DNA of 64,000 bases, taken from contig JAFUDQ010000023.1 of NCBI GenBank assembly GCA_017459075.1, positions 1 through 64,000 on the forward strand, in the 5' to 3' direction. The stretch is from Bacteroidales bacterium. GTDB lineage: Bacteria > Bacteroidota > Bacteroidia > Bacteroidales > UBA932. The translations under genes and the position numbers were made by a program. Of the stretch, positions 1 to 8,296 are shown piece after piece (the first letter of the stretch is position 1; each line of letters opens with the position of its first letter). The notes beneath the pieces were generated by a model. It was not told where the DNA came from and did no database searches. It saw nothing but the letters and a program-made list of their open reading frames with translations.

Positions 1-232
1 ATTTACCTACAAATATAATCATAAAATACGAAAGGCCGCGTTACAACAGTATTACATGAGGATTTTGTAAGTAATTGACTATTAATCACATAATAAAAAC
101 CCTTCAGATAAAAATGTTACATGAGCATTATTATGCCTCATTTTCACCGCCTGAAAACATATTCCCGGTCCTGGCAATGTATGACAAAATGGGGGCGTTA
201 GTTTCCCTTGTACACAGCCTTTAATGCAAGGA
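1..232. other. AT-rich intergenic stretch without a gene
   Basis: I find no convincing coding sequence between the left edge and the repeat cluster at 233. The stretch has two copies of a short direct repeat (TTACATGAG near 52-60 and 116-124) and a leftward promoter-like box. The short reading frames across it have low-complexity, repeat-derived translations and are not supported. Confidence 0.6.
10..17 (-). promoter_or_regulatory. Candidate promoter -7 box pointing out of the left edge
   Basis: On the minus strand these bases read TATATTTG, a match to the Bacteroidota -7 consensus TAnnTTTG. It would drive a gene lying left of the window. No clear TTG-type -33 element is visible at the expected distance, so this is a motif match only. 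Confidence 0.35.
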
Positions 233-340
233 AGAGATTTCTCCGCTACGGCCTTACGTCCTCCGGTCGAAATGACAGTGGAAGGAGATTCCCGGTCGGA
301 GCCGGGAATGACGGGGTGGGGGGGGCCGGGAATGACAGGG
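233..340. repeat. Cluster of dispersed repeat units (AATGACAG family)
   Basis: Three related units sit in a row. One runs from AGAGATTTCTCCGCTACGG to CGAAATGACAG (233-278). The second runs from AGGAGATTCCCGG to CGGGAATGAC (about 283-312). The third is a partial CCGGGAATGACAGG (326-340). They belong to the same family as the units at 16879-16905, 42790-42877, 46955-47022 and inside the YfhO gene at 56104-56174. The cluster lies just past the 3' end of pnuC, as most other copies also lie at gene ends. Confidence 0.7.
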
Positions 341-385
341 AGGCGACAGAACCGATGGGGATTCCGGCGGAACTGGCAGAGGTGG

Positions 386-1258
386 TTAGCAGCAGGTGGT
401 GTGGAAGGACTGGTCAGCGGTTTGGCTGGCGGAAGCTCCGGCGGCACCCCCAGTGGCACCCCCAGTGGCAACCCCGGCAGAGGCACCGGCGACAGAACCA
501 GTGGCAACCTCAGCAGTTCCAGCGGAGGGGCGGCTGAGTTTGAGCCAGATGCGGAGGCCGTTGATGGAGTTGATTAGGTAGAAGCAGTACTTAATGAACA
601 TCACAATGGTGTAGTCCCCTTGCGGCTCCGTTACCATGATTACGCCCCAGAGCCCTATATTGGACACATTGACGATATTCCACAGTACCCACTGCTCCAT
701 ATAAGCCAGCGACATAAGTATCTGACCAACAACATTAAACGTAAGCACAGCGGCATCAAAGAAGACCTTGAACCTGTTAACCTCAAGGCCATCGGCAATA
801 GTAGCCTCCTGAATCTTGTAAAGAACAATGTAGGCCACGGCAAGGCAGCCCAGCGAAGCGGCGGCAATAATAAGCCGCATCTTCCATGTAAGCCTGCGGG
901 CCTCAACCTCTTTTTTGGCACCCTTGGCACCGCGCCTTCGCCACTGCCAGATACCCACAAACTGCATTGGCAAAAGATAGAAAACATGAAGGCCGAAGTC
1001 TCCCCATGCTCCGTTGTCCGAAGTTACCAGCGCGCAGCATATCACATCCAATATTCCAAACAGGAATGTCCAGATTATGCCATTGGCAGACAGTAGCGCC
1101 GATGCAAAGCCGGTGAGCGTTCCCAGCGATGCAATTATGAGCATCACCAGTTTGACGTCTTCCTGACGGGCTTTGATGACGGTTATAAGGACTATGGTGA
1201 TGGCCATCAGCGTCATCAAGATTATTCCGAAGATTCTATTGAATGTTTTCTCGTTCAT
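386..1258 (-). CDS. pnuC: PnuC-family nicotinamide riboside transporter
   Basis: Integral membrane transporter that takes up the NAD precursor nicotinamide riboside. The 290-residue product has seven to eight hydrophobic segments and the PnuC-like stretches NGIIWTFLFGILDVICCALV and WVLWNIVNVSNIGLWG, ending the membrane core with KYCFYLINSINGLRIWLKL. After about residue 243 comes an unusual 45-residue tail made almost only of Ala, Gly, Thr, Ser and Val and ending in TTCC. It is encoded by short tandem GGCACCCCCAGT units next to the repeat cluster. The start overlaps the 3' end of uvrC by 23 bp, so the two are probably cotranscribed. The family call is firm; the substrate is inferred and could be another vitamin-like ribonucleoside. 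Confidence 0.85.
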   Translation of the reverse strand: MNEKTFNRIFGIILMTLMAITIVLITVIKARQEDVKLVMLIIASLGTLTGFASALLSANGIIWTFLFGILDVICCALVTSDNGAWGDFGLHVFYLLPMQFVGIWQWRRRGAKGAKKEVEARRLTWKMRLIIAAASLGCLAVAYIVLYKIQEATIADGLEVNRFKVFFDAAVLTFNVVGQILMSLAYMEQWVLWNIVNVSNIGLWGVIMVTEPQGDYTIVMFIKYCFYLINSINGLRIWLKLSRPSAGTAEVATGSVAGASAGVATGGATGGAAGASASQTADQSFHTTCC

Positions 1259-3056
1259 TGTCTGTAGAATTTAATACTGAATGAATTCGGGTAGCGAGAG
1301 GTTCGTTGCCAAGGAAGGCGACAAGGTCAGAAAGCGGGGCGGCAGCAATGCGAGCCACGGAGCCATAATGCATAAGAAGCCTTTGCTCCGTCTTCTCCCC
1401 CACCCCGGGAATCGACCGCAAGGCCGAATCAATCTGCGACTTACTGCGAAGGTTCCTGTGGAAAGTGATACCGAAACGGTGGGCCTCGTCACGAATCTGC
1501 TGCAAAACCTTGAGCGCCAGCGAATCCCTGTCAATAAACAAAGGATACGGGTCCCCTACGCGGATAACCTCCTCCAACCTCTTTGCAAGGCCGATGACGG
1601 TAAGCTTTTCCGTCAGGCCAAGCTCCTGCAAAGCCTGGTAGGCAAACTCCAGCTGCCCCTTTCCGCCATCGATGACGATTAGCTGCGGCAAGTCCTCCGG
1701 AGCCTCCTCCAGCATCCTGGAATACCGGCGGTTCACCACCTCCTTCATGGAAGCATAATCGTTGGCGCCGATGACGGTTTTTATTTTGAAACGCCGATAG
1801 TCCTTTTTAGACGGCACTCCCCCGCGGAAAACGACGCAGGACGCCACAGGATTTGTCCCCTGTATATTGGAGTTATCGAAGCACTCCATGTGCTCCGGAA
1901 GCACCTCCATACCAAGGGCCCGGCGAAGCTCTTCAAGCACTTTTGCCCGATACTCCCCCGGGTCTGCCTTCTCTTTCTGGCGAAGATTATTCGCCCTGAA
2001 CTCACGGGCATTGCGGGCGCTGAGCTCAAGGATAGCCAGCTTGTCACCCTTCGCAGGAATCCTGAAGGAAGTACCCTCCATCTCAACATCCGGCAGGAAA
2101 GGCACTATAACCTCCTTGGAAAGCTCCCCTACCTTGCCTTTAACCTCTGCAATAAACTCGCTAAGAATAGCCGCAGGCTCCTCTTCTATATTCATCTTGA
2201 AGCCAAGGTTGAAAGACTGCACAATGGCGCCGCCACGCACACGAAGGAAATTTCCGAAAGCCTCGCCGGCATCGCATAGAAGCGAAAAAACATCAGCATC
2301 GGCATCAGAAGCAGCAGTAATGACAGACTTGGAGTAATGGTTGCCAAGGCGCTCCATCTTGTCTTTGAAAACCGCCGCCTGCTCAAAGTCCAATCGGCCC
2401 GCAGCATCTTCCATAAGAGCACGGTAGTGCCTGATAAGGTCACGACCGCCTCCACGCAGAAGGCTTGTTATCTCCTGAATGTAGCCATCATACTCCTCAC
2501 GGGACACGGCGCCCACGCAACAGCCCTTGCACCGGCCAATGTGAAACTCAAGGCAAGGACGGTATTTTTTCCGCAAAATAGCGTCTGAATTGATATTGTA
2601 ACGGCAGGTACGCAGCGGATATAGCTCGCTAAAGAGTTCTAACAGCACTCTGGCGTGCATTACGCTGCTGTATGGACCAAAGTACCGGGAGCCATCCTTG
2701 CGAAGCGTCCTGGTCAAAAAAACGCGTGGAAACTCCTCCCCCGTTATGCAAATCCAGGGATAGGTCTTTGAGTCCTTCAGAAGGATGTTGTATTTTGGCT
2801 TGTACTGCTTGATAAGATTGTTCTCCAGCAGCAGGGCGTCCGCCTCAGTGTCTACCACAGAATACTGGGCGTCCGCAATCTTGGAAACAAGGATACGGGT
2901 CTTGGTATTGAGCCTCTCGGGAGCCACAAAATACTGTGCAACCCTTTTGTGGAGGTCCTTTGCCTTACCCACATAGATTATTTTCCCCTCGGAATCATAA
3001 TATCTGTAGACTCCGGGGGAATGAGGGAAAAGGGATATTTTGTCTTTTATATCCAA
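1236..3056 (-). CDS. uvrC: Excinuclease ABC subunit C
   Basis: UvrC makes both incisions around bulky DNA lesions in nucleotide excision repair, together with UvrA and UvrB. The 606-residue protein has the usual length and order. A GIY-YIG nuclease domain comes first (residues about 12-90, PGVYRYYDSEGKIIYVGKAK), then a UVR motif near 205-240. The RNase H-like nuclease half includes FDNSNIQGTNP (about 390) and IDGGKGQLEFA, and a C-terminal helix-hairpin-helix region has SIPGVGEKTEQRLL (about 545-600). The start codon is TTG at 3054-3056, directly behind the TAA stop of the TlpA gene with no spacer. The upstream in-frame stop rules out an earlier start. It ends 23 bp inside pnuC. Confidence 0.97.
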   Translation of the reverse strand: MDIKDKISLFPHSPGVYRYYDSEGKIIYVGKAKDLHKRVAQYFVAPERLNTKTRILVSKIADAQYSVVDTEADALLLENNLIKQYKPKYNILLKDSKTYPWICITGEEFPRVFLTRTLRKDGSRYFGPYSSVMHARVLLELFSELYPLRTCRYNINSDAILRKKYRPCLEFHIGRCKGCCVGAVSREEYDGYIQEITSLLRGGGRDLIRHYRALMEDAAGRLDFEQAAVFKDKMERLGNHYSKSVITAASDADADVFSLLCDAGEAFGNFLRVRGGAIVQSFNLGFKMNIEEEPAAILSEFIAEVKGKVGELSKEVIVPFLPDVEMEGTSFRIPAKGDKLAILELSARNAREFRANNLRQKEKADPGEYRAKVLEELRRALGMEVLPEHMECFDNSNIQGTNPVASCVVFRGGVPSKKDYRRFKIKTVIGANDYASMKEVVNRRYSRMLEEAPEDLPQLIVIDGGKGQLEFAYQALQELGLTEKLTVIGLAKRLEEVIRVGDPYPLFIDRDSLALKVLQQIRDEAHRFGITFHRNLRSKSQIDSALRSIPGVGEKTEQRLLMHYGSVARIAAAPLSDLVAFLGNEPLATRIHSVLNSTDNERENIQ

Positions 3057-4124
3057 TTATTTGTCAAACTCCTCCAAAAGAGCTTTTTCAATGTCTTCAC
3101 CGCGAAGGTCGCGACGCAGGATGGTGCCGTCCGGCCCGAAAAGCGTTATGCACGGAATAGCGTTCACGCCGTAGATATCAGCGGCAATAACATCGGTACC
3201 AAGAATGGTATGCCATGGAATACCAAGCTCATTGATGGCATCCTTCGTATCTGCAATCCTGTCCCATACAGCAACGCCGAGAATGTCAAACCTGTCTCCG
3301 CGGTACTTTTTGTAGACATCCTTGAGATAAGGTACCTCTGCACGGCAAGGCCCGCACCAAGAGGCCCAGAAATCTACCAGAATGAATTTTCCCTTGCCAA
3401 TGTAGTCAGAAAACTTCTCCGCCGGAGAACCATCGGCATAAGTGATGGTAAAATCAGTGAATTTCTGCCCTACGGCGGTACTTTGCCTCTTTTCAAGGAC
3501 AGACTTAAGCACGGCCACGAAACTGCTCTCCTGGAGCTCCTGAGACAGCAATCCTACGAGTTCAGACAACTCATCGTCACTCAAATCCAGATGAATGACT
3601 TTGAGAGCCTGGATGGCAAGGTCATTGTCTGTATTATCCTTTATAGCCTGCTTGCAAAGGTCCCGGAGCCTGGTCATGATATCCTCATATCTCTCATAGA
3701 AAGAAGACTCCACAATTTCTCCTGCATCTATCTTCTTCTGGTAATCCACCATGAAATCCGTACGCTCTGCCAGAAGGCGATTCTCTTCTTCAATGAACTT
3801 GTTAACCCTGGCGTTGATTTCAGACTTTTTAGGGTCAAGCACCGGCTCCTTTCCAGAGAAGTCAATAAACATGTCATTTCCGTCCGGAATAAGGTATACG
3901 CCTTCAAGGATGGCGGAATGAACCTTTGAAGTGGGGATATCTGCGGTAAACGCCCCTTTTACTACAGGGAAAGCCAATGTTGTACTGTTTTCTGACAGAA
4001 TAACCCTTACGCTGTCCGGGGCAGCCTTTTCCCCGTAACTGCCAGTGACGGAAGTTGTACCCTGGCCGCAGGAGGCAGCCAGAATCCCTATTGAAAGTAC
4101 AGCAAGAGCAAGTTTGTTTTTCAT
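3057..4124 (-). CDS. TlpA-family thioredoxin-like lipoprotein
   Basis: Predicted envelope thiol-disulfide oxidoreductase. The 355-residue product begins with a lipoprotein signal (lipobox LAASC, lipidated Cys near residue 19). An N-terminal region of about 100 residues resembles the DUF4369 domain common in this phylum, and a helical linker follows. The C-terminal AhpC/TSA-thioredoxin domain carries the catalytic WCGPC motif near residue 257. The cis-Pro loop reads AIPCI, with Cys where Thr or Ser is usual. It sits between the rpsC terminator and uvrC, and its stop codon abuts the uvrC start, so it leads a tlpA-uvrC-pnuC transcript. A CATCGGC motif lies 2 nt upstream of the ATG. The partner protein is unknown. 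Confidence 0.9.
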   Translation of the reverse strand: MKNKLALAVLSIGILAASCGQGTTSVTGSYGEKAAPDSVRVILSENSTTLAFPVVKGAFTADIPTSKVHSAILEGVYLIPDGNDMFIDFSGKEPVLDPKKSEINARVNKFIEEENRLLAERTDFMVDYQKKIDAGEIVESSFYERYEDIMTRLRDLCKQAIKDNTDNDLAIQALKVIHLDLSDDELSELVGLLSQELQESSFVAVLKSVLEKRQSTAVGQKFTDFTITYADGSPAEKFSDYIGKGKFILVDFWASWCGPCRAEVPYLKDVYKKYRGDRFDILGVAVWDRIADTKDAINELGIPWHTILGTDVIAADIYGVNAIPCITLFGPDGTILRRDLRGEDIEKALLEEFDK

Positions 4125-4149
4125 TTGCCGATGTATCTGTTAGTATTCG

Positions 4150-4186
4150 AAAAAACCTGTTCCACAGATAGTTCCGCGGAACAGGT
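4150..4186 (-). terminator. Rho-independent terminator after rpsC
   Basis: A 9-bp perfect stem (ACCTGTTCC at 4155-4163, GGAACAGGT at 4178-4186) is followed on the minus strand by a run of T. The loop holds a second, 12-bp palindrome GTTCCGCGGAAC. It lies between rpsC and the TlpA gene and marks the end of the ribosomal-protein transcript. Confidence 0.85.
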
Positions 4187-4221
4187 CGTAAAATTAGTAA
4201 ATAATCTTAATTATTCAAAGA

Positions 4222-4986
4222 TTATTCACCTTTGTTCTCGTTACTTCTGCGAGGACGGCGGGCACCGCCACGTCCGCCACGCTCTCCGCCACGGCCACCA
4301 CGGCCCTGGGCCTGAGGCTGAGCTGCAGATGCTGCTACGCCGGCGTTAGGAGAAAGATCCTTCTTTCCATAAACCTCGCCATTGCAAATCCATACCTTGA
4401 CGCCAAGAACGCCAACCTTGGTATGAGCCTCTGCAAGTGCATAGTCGATATCGGCACGGAATGTATGAAGAGGAGTACGACCCTCTTTGAACATCTCGCT
4501 GCGGGCCATTTCAGCACCACCTACGCGGCCGCTGATCTGAACCTTGATACCCTCTGCACCAACGCGGATTGCAGATGCGATTGCCATCTTGATGGCTCTC
4601 CTGTAGGATACACGGCCCTCAATCTGACGAGCGATAGAGTCAGCTACGATGCGTGCGTCAACTTCGGGACGACGAACTTCGTAGATATTGATCTGAACCT
4701 CTTTACCGGTAACCTTCTTGAGCTCCTCTTTGAGTTTGTCTACCTCTGCGCCACCTTTACCGATGATAACACCGGGCCTTGCAGCCTGAATGGTAACGGT
4801 GATGAGCTTGAGGGTTCTTTCAATGACAATCTTTGAGAGACTTGCCTTTGCAAGACGGCTCTCGAGATATTTGCGGATTTTGTAGTCTTCTGCTATCTTC
4901 TCCGCATAGTTACCACCACACCAGTTAGAGTCCCAACCACGGGTGATACCGATTCTGTTGCTGATAGGATTAGTTTTCTGTCCCAT
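4222..4986 (-). CDS. rpsC: 30S ribosomal protein S3
   Basis: Small-subunit protein at the mRNA entry channel. The 254-residue product begins [20 protein letters not shown] and carries the KH domain ([20 protein letters not shown], about residues 70-90) and the C-terminal S3 domain ([24 protein letters not shown], about 180-205). The last 35 residues are an extension rich in Arg and Gly, with several RGG repeats ([17 protein letters not shown]) and an acidic end. It is separated from rplV by 2 bp. It is the last gene of the operon: a terminator follows, where rplP (L16) would normally be. Confidence 0.97.
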   Translation of the reverse strand: MGQKTNPISNRIGITRGWDSNWCGGNYAEKIAEDYKIRKYLESRLAKASLSKIVIERTLKLITVTIQAARPGVIIGKGGAEVDKLKEELKKVTGKEVQINIYEVRRPEVDARIVADSIARQIEGRVSYRRAIKMAIASAIRVGAEGIKVQISGRVGGAEMARSEMFKEGRTPLHTFRADIDYALAEAHTKVGVLGVKVWICNGEVYGKKDLSPNAGVAASAAQPQAQGRGGRGGERGGRGGARRPRRSNENKGE

Positions 4987-4988
4987 AT

Positions 4989-5408
4989 TTATGCCTCCAC
5001 TGTTGCGGTTTTCTTAACATCAAGTACGATGGTAACGTGATTGCTGCGCTTGCGGATACGTCCGGCACGGCCCTGAGGGCAAGGACGGATTCTCTTAAGG
5101 GTGCGGCCTTCACCGACCATGATGGTCTTAACATATACATTACCATTGTCAAGTTCCTTGGACTGCTCCGGGTTCTTTGCCTCCCAGTTTGCGATAGCGC
5201 TGCGGAGAAGCTTCTCAAGAGGGATTGAAGGGGCCTTCTTGGAGAACTTGAGCAGGTCAAGTGCGCGGTTAACCTCCACACCTCTTACTGTGTCCGCTAC
5301 AAGACGCATCTTGCGGGGAGAAGTGGGGACGTCATTGAGTTTTGCTATAGCTGTCTGCCTTTTAGCCTCTTTCAGCTTTTCGGCCATTATTCTTTTACGA
5401 GCTCCCAT
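4989..5408 (-). CDS. rplV: 50S ribosomal protein L22
   Basis: Large-subunit protein lining the peptide exit tunnel. The 139-residue product contains the family core [20 protein letters not shown] (about 24-43) and the C-terminal [20 protein letters not shown] beta-hairpin region. The N-terminus extends about 20 residues beyond the core. It lies 20 bp after rpsS and 2 bp before rpsC, in standard S10-operon order. Confidence 0.97.
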   Translation of the reverse strand: MGARKRIMAEKLKEAKRQTAIAKLNDVPTSPRKMRLVADTVRGVEVNRALDLLKFSKKAPSIPLEKLLRSAIANWEAKNPEQSKELDNGNVYVKTIMVGEGRTLKRIRPCPQGRAGRIRKRSNHVTIVLDVKKTATVEA

Positions 5409-5428
5409 AATTTCAAATCATTAAAATT

Positions 5429-5701
5429 TTACTTCTTATTGTTGCCCGAATGGCCTCTGAAATTCCTGGTAGGTGCAAACTCGCCAAGCTTGTGACCAAC
5501 CATGTTCTCTGTAACATAAACCGGAATAAACTTGTTTCCGTTATGAACAGCGATGGTGTGGCCAACGAAGTCAGGAGAGATCATGCTTGAGCGTGACCAA
5601 GTCTTGACAACTTCTTTCTTCTTGCTACCATCATTCATAGCAAGAATTCTCTTCTCCAGGGCTTCCTGGATATATGGACCTTTTCTTAATGAACGACTCA
5701 T
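5429..5701 (-). CDS. rpsS: 30S ribosomal protein S19
   Basis: Small-subunit head protein that forms a complex with S13. The 90-residue product has the classic start [19 protein letters not shown] and the conserved [21 protein letters not shown] and [16 protein letters not shown] segments. Length and order (rplB-rpsS-rplV) are canonical. Spacers are 22 bp to rplB and 20 bp to rplV. Confidence 0.98.
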   Translation of the reverse strand: MSRSLRKGPYIQEALEKRILAMNDGSKKKEVVKTWSRSSMISPDFVGHTIAVHNGNKFIPVYVTENMVGHKLGEFAPTRNFRGHSGNNKK

Positions 5702-5723
5702 AATTCCTAAAGTTTAATTCCGA

Positions 5724-6548
5724 TTATTTCTTTCTTCTTTCAATGATGAACTTGTTTGAAGTAGCCTTAGGATTACGTGTCTTGTATCCCTTTGCAGGCA
5801 GACCCTTGCGTGAACGAGGGTGACCACCGGAGGCGCGGCCTTCACCACCACCCATAGGGTGATCGTGCGGGTTCATAACAACACCTCTGTTGTGGGGACG
5901 GCGTCCGAGCCAGCGGCTGCGGCCGGCCTTACCAAAGGACTCCAGATTGTGTTCAGGGTTGGAAACAGTACCTACAGTTGCACGGCAGCTTACAAGTACC
6001 ATACGGGTCTCACCGGAAGGGAGACGAAGTACTGCGTAGTTGCCCTCGCGTGCTGCGAGCTGGGCGAAGGTACCGGCGCTGCGTGCCATAGCGGCACCCT
6101 GACCGGGACGAAGCTCAATATTGTGTACGAGTGTACCTACCGGAATTTCTGCAAGAGGAAGCGCATTGCCCATATCGGGAGCGACACCACTGCCGGAAGC
6201 GATTACCTGTCCTACTTTGAGGCCGTTGGGAGCGATGATGTATCTCTTCTCTCCATCCTGGTACTCAACGAGGGCGATGCGTGCGCTGCGGTTAGGGTCG
6301 TACTCAATAGTCAATACGGTCGCTGTGCAGTTGTCTTTGTCTCGACGGAAGTCAACGACGCGGTACATTTTCTTGTGACCGCCGCCGATGTAACGCATGG
6401 TCATCTGACCAGTGTTGTTACGACCGCCAGTTCTCTTAAGGGGCTCCAGCAATGCCTTGTGAGGAGTCTTGCAAGTGATATCATCAAAAGCGCTGATAAC
6501 CTTGTTTCTCTGTCCGGGAGTTACCGGTTTGTATTTCTTTACTGCCAT
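5724..6548 (-). CDS. rplB: 50S ribosomal protein L2
   Basis: L2 helps join the subunits and supports peptidyl transfer. The 274-residue product has the N-terminal [20 protein letters not shown], the OB-fold region, and the highly conserved C-terminal [20 protein letters not shown] segment (about 220-240) with the functionally important histidines. Length is normal. It lies 12 bp after rplW. Confidence 0.98.
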   Translation of the reverse strand: MAVKKYKPVTPGQRNKVISAFDDITCKTPHKALLEPLKRTGGRNNTGQMTMRYIGGGHKKMYRVVDFRRDKDNCTATVLTIEYDPNRSARIALVEYQDGEKRYIIAPNGLKVGQVIASGSGVAPDMGNALPLAEIPVGTLVHNIELRPGQGAAMARSAGTFAQLAAREGNYAVLRLPSGETRMVLVSCRATVGTVSNPEHNLESFGKAGRSRWLGRRPHNRGVVMNPHDHPMGGGEGRASGGHPRSRKGLPAKGYKTRNPKATSNKFIIERRKK

Positions 6549-6560
6549 TGCCTATCCCTC

Positions 6561-6851
6561 CTATATGTTTGCATAGAAATCAATCTTGTCCTCACCTGCG
6601 AGGGTAACGTATGCCTTCTTGAAGTGGTTGGCACGTCCGCGGAGAAGACCAGCCTTGGTGAAACGAGCTTTCTTTTTGCCGTTGTAATTAACAGTGTTAA
6701 CTGATGCAACGGTAACGTTGTACATCTGCTCTACCTCGGTCTTAATCTGAATTTTGTTAGCAGAACGGTCTACAATGAAACCATAACGGTTCAACTTTTC
6801 GCCCTGAGCCGTCATTTTTTCTGTTACGATTGGCTTAATTAAAATTCCCAT
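6561..6851 (-). CDS. rplW: 50S ribosomal protein L23
   Basis: L23 sits at the tunnel exit and docks trigger factor and SRP. The 96-residue product shows the family pattern IKPIVTEKMTAQGEKLNRYG and the VNTVNYNGKKKARFTKAG loop. Its place between rplD and rplB with 12-bp spacers is canonical for the S10 operon. Confidence 0.97.
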   Translation of the reverse strand: MGILIKPIVTEKMTAQGEKLNRYGFIVDRSANKIQIKTEVEQMYNVTVASVNTVNYNGKKKARFTKAGLLRGRANHFKKAYVTLAGEDKIDFYANI

Positions 6852-6863
6852 CTCTCAATAATT

Positions 6864-7493
6864 TTAGCTGTTTACTCTTGAGGCGAGAACATCCTGTACG
6901 CCGTCTACAAATACAACTGAATAAGCATTCATGATGTTGTAAGTGTTGATTTCGTCTACAGTGATAACCTTTACCTCAGGGAGGTTACGTGATGAAAGAT
7001 AAATGTTTGCAGAGTTCTCAGGAAGAACGAAGAGAACCTTGCGGTTGCCAGCCTTGATTGCGTTGAGGATACCCATGAACTCCTTGGTCTTGGGTGCGTC
7101 CATTACGAACGGCTCGACCACCTTGATAGCATTATCCTGAGCCTTGTATGAGAGGGCTGAGAATCTTGCGAGCTGTTTGAGCTTCTTGTTGAGTTTATAC
7201 CTGTAGTCGCGAGGCTTGGGGCCATGAATGTTACCGCCACCTACGAAGATACCGGCCTTGAGGGAACCGTGACGTGCGCCACCGCCACCTTTCTGGCGTC
7301 CGAGCTTCTTGGTGCTGTATGCAACTTCGCTTCTGTCCTTTGCCTTGGCTGTGCCCTGGCGCTGATTTGCGAGGTACTGGACTACATCAAGGTAGATGGC
7401 ATGATCATTAGGGGTGATGCCGAACACCTTATCATCGAGAACTACAGTCTTTCCGGACTCTGTTCCGTCAATTTTCAAAACTTTCAATTCCAT
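6864..7493 (-). CDS. rplD: 50S ribosomal protein L4
   Basis: L4 contributes an extended loop to the exit tunnel; in some bacteria it also represses its own operon. The 209-residue product includes the conserved loop KLGRQKGGGGARHGSLKAGI (about 68-87), a shorter form of the usual PWRQKGTGRARxGS, and FVGGGNIHGPKPRDYRYKLN. It lies 4 bp after rplC. Repression through the leader of this operon is possible but untested here. Confidence 0.97.
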   Translation of the reverse strand: MELKVLKIDGTESGKTVVLDDKVFGITPNDHAIYLDVVQYLANQRQGTAKAKDRSEVAYSTKKLGRQKGGGGARHGSLKAGIFVGGGNIHGPKPRDYRYKLNKKLKQLARFSALSYKAQDNAIKVVEPFVMDAPKTKEFMGILNAIKAGNRKVLFVLPENSANIYLSSRNLPEVKVITVDEINTYNIMNAYSVVFVDGVQDVLASRVNS

Positions 7494-7497
7494 AGTC

Positions 7498-8121
7498 TTA
7501 TGCCTCCAAAATCAGATAAGAACCCTTTGCTCCGGGAACGGAGCCCTTTACTACGATGAGATTGTTCTCAGGGATGAGTTTGAGGATGGAAAGGTTGGTA
7601 ACCTTTACCCTTTCGCAACCCATGTGTCCTGCCATACGCATTCCGGGGAATACGCGTGAAGGCCATGAAGATGCACCCATTGATCCGGGGTGACGAAGAC
7701 GGTTGTGCTGACCATGGGTCACACCACCTACACCTGCGAATCCGTGACGCTTTACAACGCCCTGAAAACCTTTACCTTTGGATACTCCGACAACGTCTAC
7801 AAACTCAACGTTCTCAAAAACGTCGGTAAGAGATACGGTGTCTCCGAGCTTAAGCTCTCCCTTGAAGTCTGCAGAGAATTCTACAAGCTTGCGTTTGGGA
7901 GTGGTTCCTGCCTTTGCAAAATGGCCCTGGAGGGCTTTGCTGGCGTGCTTTTCTGTAGTTTCGTCATAGGCAAGCTGTACAGCGGCATAACCATCTTTCT
8001 CTACTGTACGAACCTGCGTAACAACGCACGGACCAGCCTCAATTACGGTGCATGGAATATTTTTTCCATCAGCACCGAAAACGGATGTCATTCCGATTTT
8101 CTTTCCAATTAATCCAGGCAT
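7498..8121 (-). CDS. rplC: 50S ribosomal protein L3
   Basis: Early-assembly large-subunit protein near the peptidyl transferase centre. The 207-residue product starts [20 protein letters not shown] and carries the conserved central loop region [18 protein letters not shown] and [12 protein letters not shown]. It is the first gene of this operon. The rpsJ gene (S10), which normally precedes it, is absent, and a promoter with good -33 and -7 elements lies directly upstream. Confidence 0.97.
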   Translation of the reverse strand: MPGLIGKKIGMTSVFGADGKNIPCTVIEAGPCVVTQVRTVEKDGYAAVQLAYDETTEKHASKALQGHFAKAGTTPKRKLVEFSADFKGELKLGDTVSLTDVFENVEFVDVVGVSKGKGFQGVVKRHGFAGVGGVTHGQHNRLRHPGSMGASSWPSRVFPGMRMAGHMGCERVKVTNLSILKLIPENNLIVVKGSVPGAKGSYLILEA

Positions 8122-8161
8122 TGGTTTTGTTAATTAATTGTTTATTAATACTTTACGTGTT

Positions 8162-8179
8162 TCCGCTATTTTTTGCGGA
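8162..8179 (-). promoter_or_regulatory. Hairpin at the 5' end of the rplC transcript
   Basis: The arms TCCGC (8162-8166 on the plus strand) and GCGGA (8175-8179) form a 5-bp stem around an A/T loop. It sits just where transcription from the predicted rplC promoter would begin. It could be a 5'-terminal stabilising stem or part of an autoregulatory leader; the function is inferred. Confidence 0.35.
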
Positions 8180-8182
8180 CTG

Positions 8183-8212
8183 CAAAGGTAGTCATTCTTT
8201 GTTGATTTTCAA
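8183..8212 (-). promoter_or_regulatory. Promoter of the rplC operon
   Basis: On the minus strand the -7 box reads TACCTTTG (8183-8190), a full match to TAnnTTTG. A TTG -33 element (8210-8212) lies exactly 19 bp upstream. This is the best-formed promoter in the window and supports rplC as the true first gene of the operon. Confidence 0.7.
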
Positions 8213-8263
8213 TACTTTTCAACAATTTTTTCAACAATCTGCCCTCAATAAACAATAATGTGT

Positions 8264-8271
8264 TATATTTG
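8264..8271 (+). promoter_or_regulatory. -7 box of the cdaA operon
   Basis: TATATTTG matches the TAnnTTTG consensus and ends 25 bp before the cdaA start codon. The expected -33 position shows no clear TTG. It is divergent from the rplC promoter, about 75 bp away. Confidence 0.5.
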
Positions 8272-8296
8272 TGGACTGAAACTTTAGTTTTAAGAT

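Noticed and set aside
208..577. Short plus-strand frames over the repeat cluster
   Set aside because: Their translations are repeat- and low-complexity-derived and overlap the 3' end of pnuC; no start signal is visible.
5820..6704. 294-codon open frame opposite rplB and rplW
   Set aside because: Both ribosomal proteins on the other strand are unmistakable; the translation has no recognisable domain.
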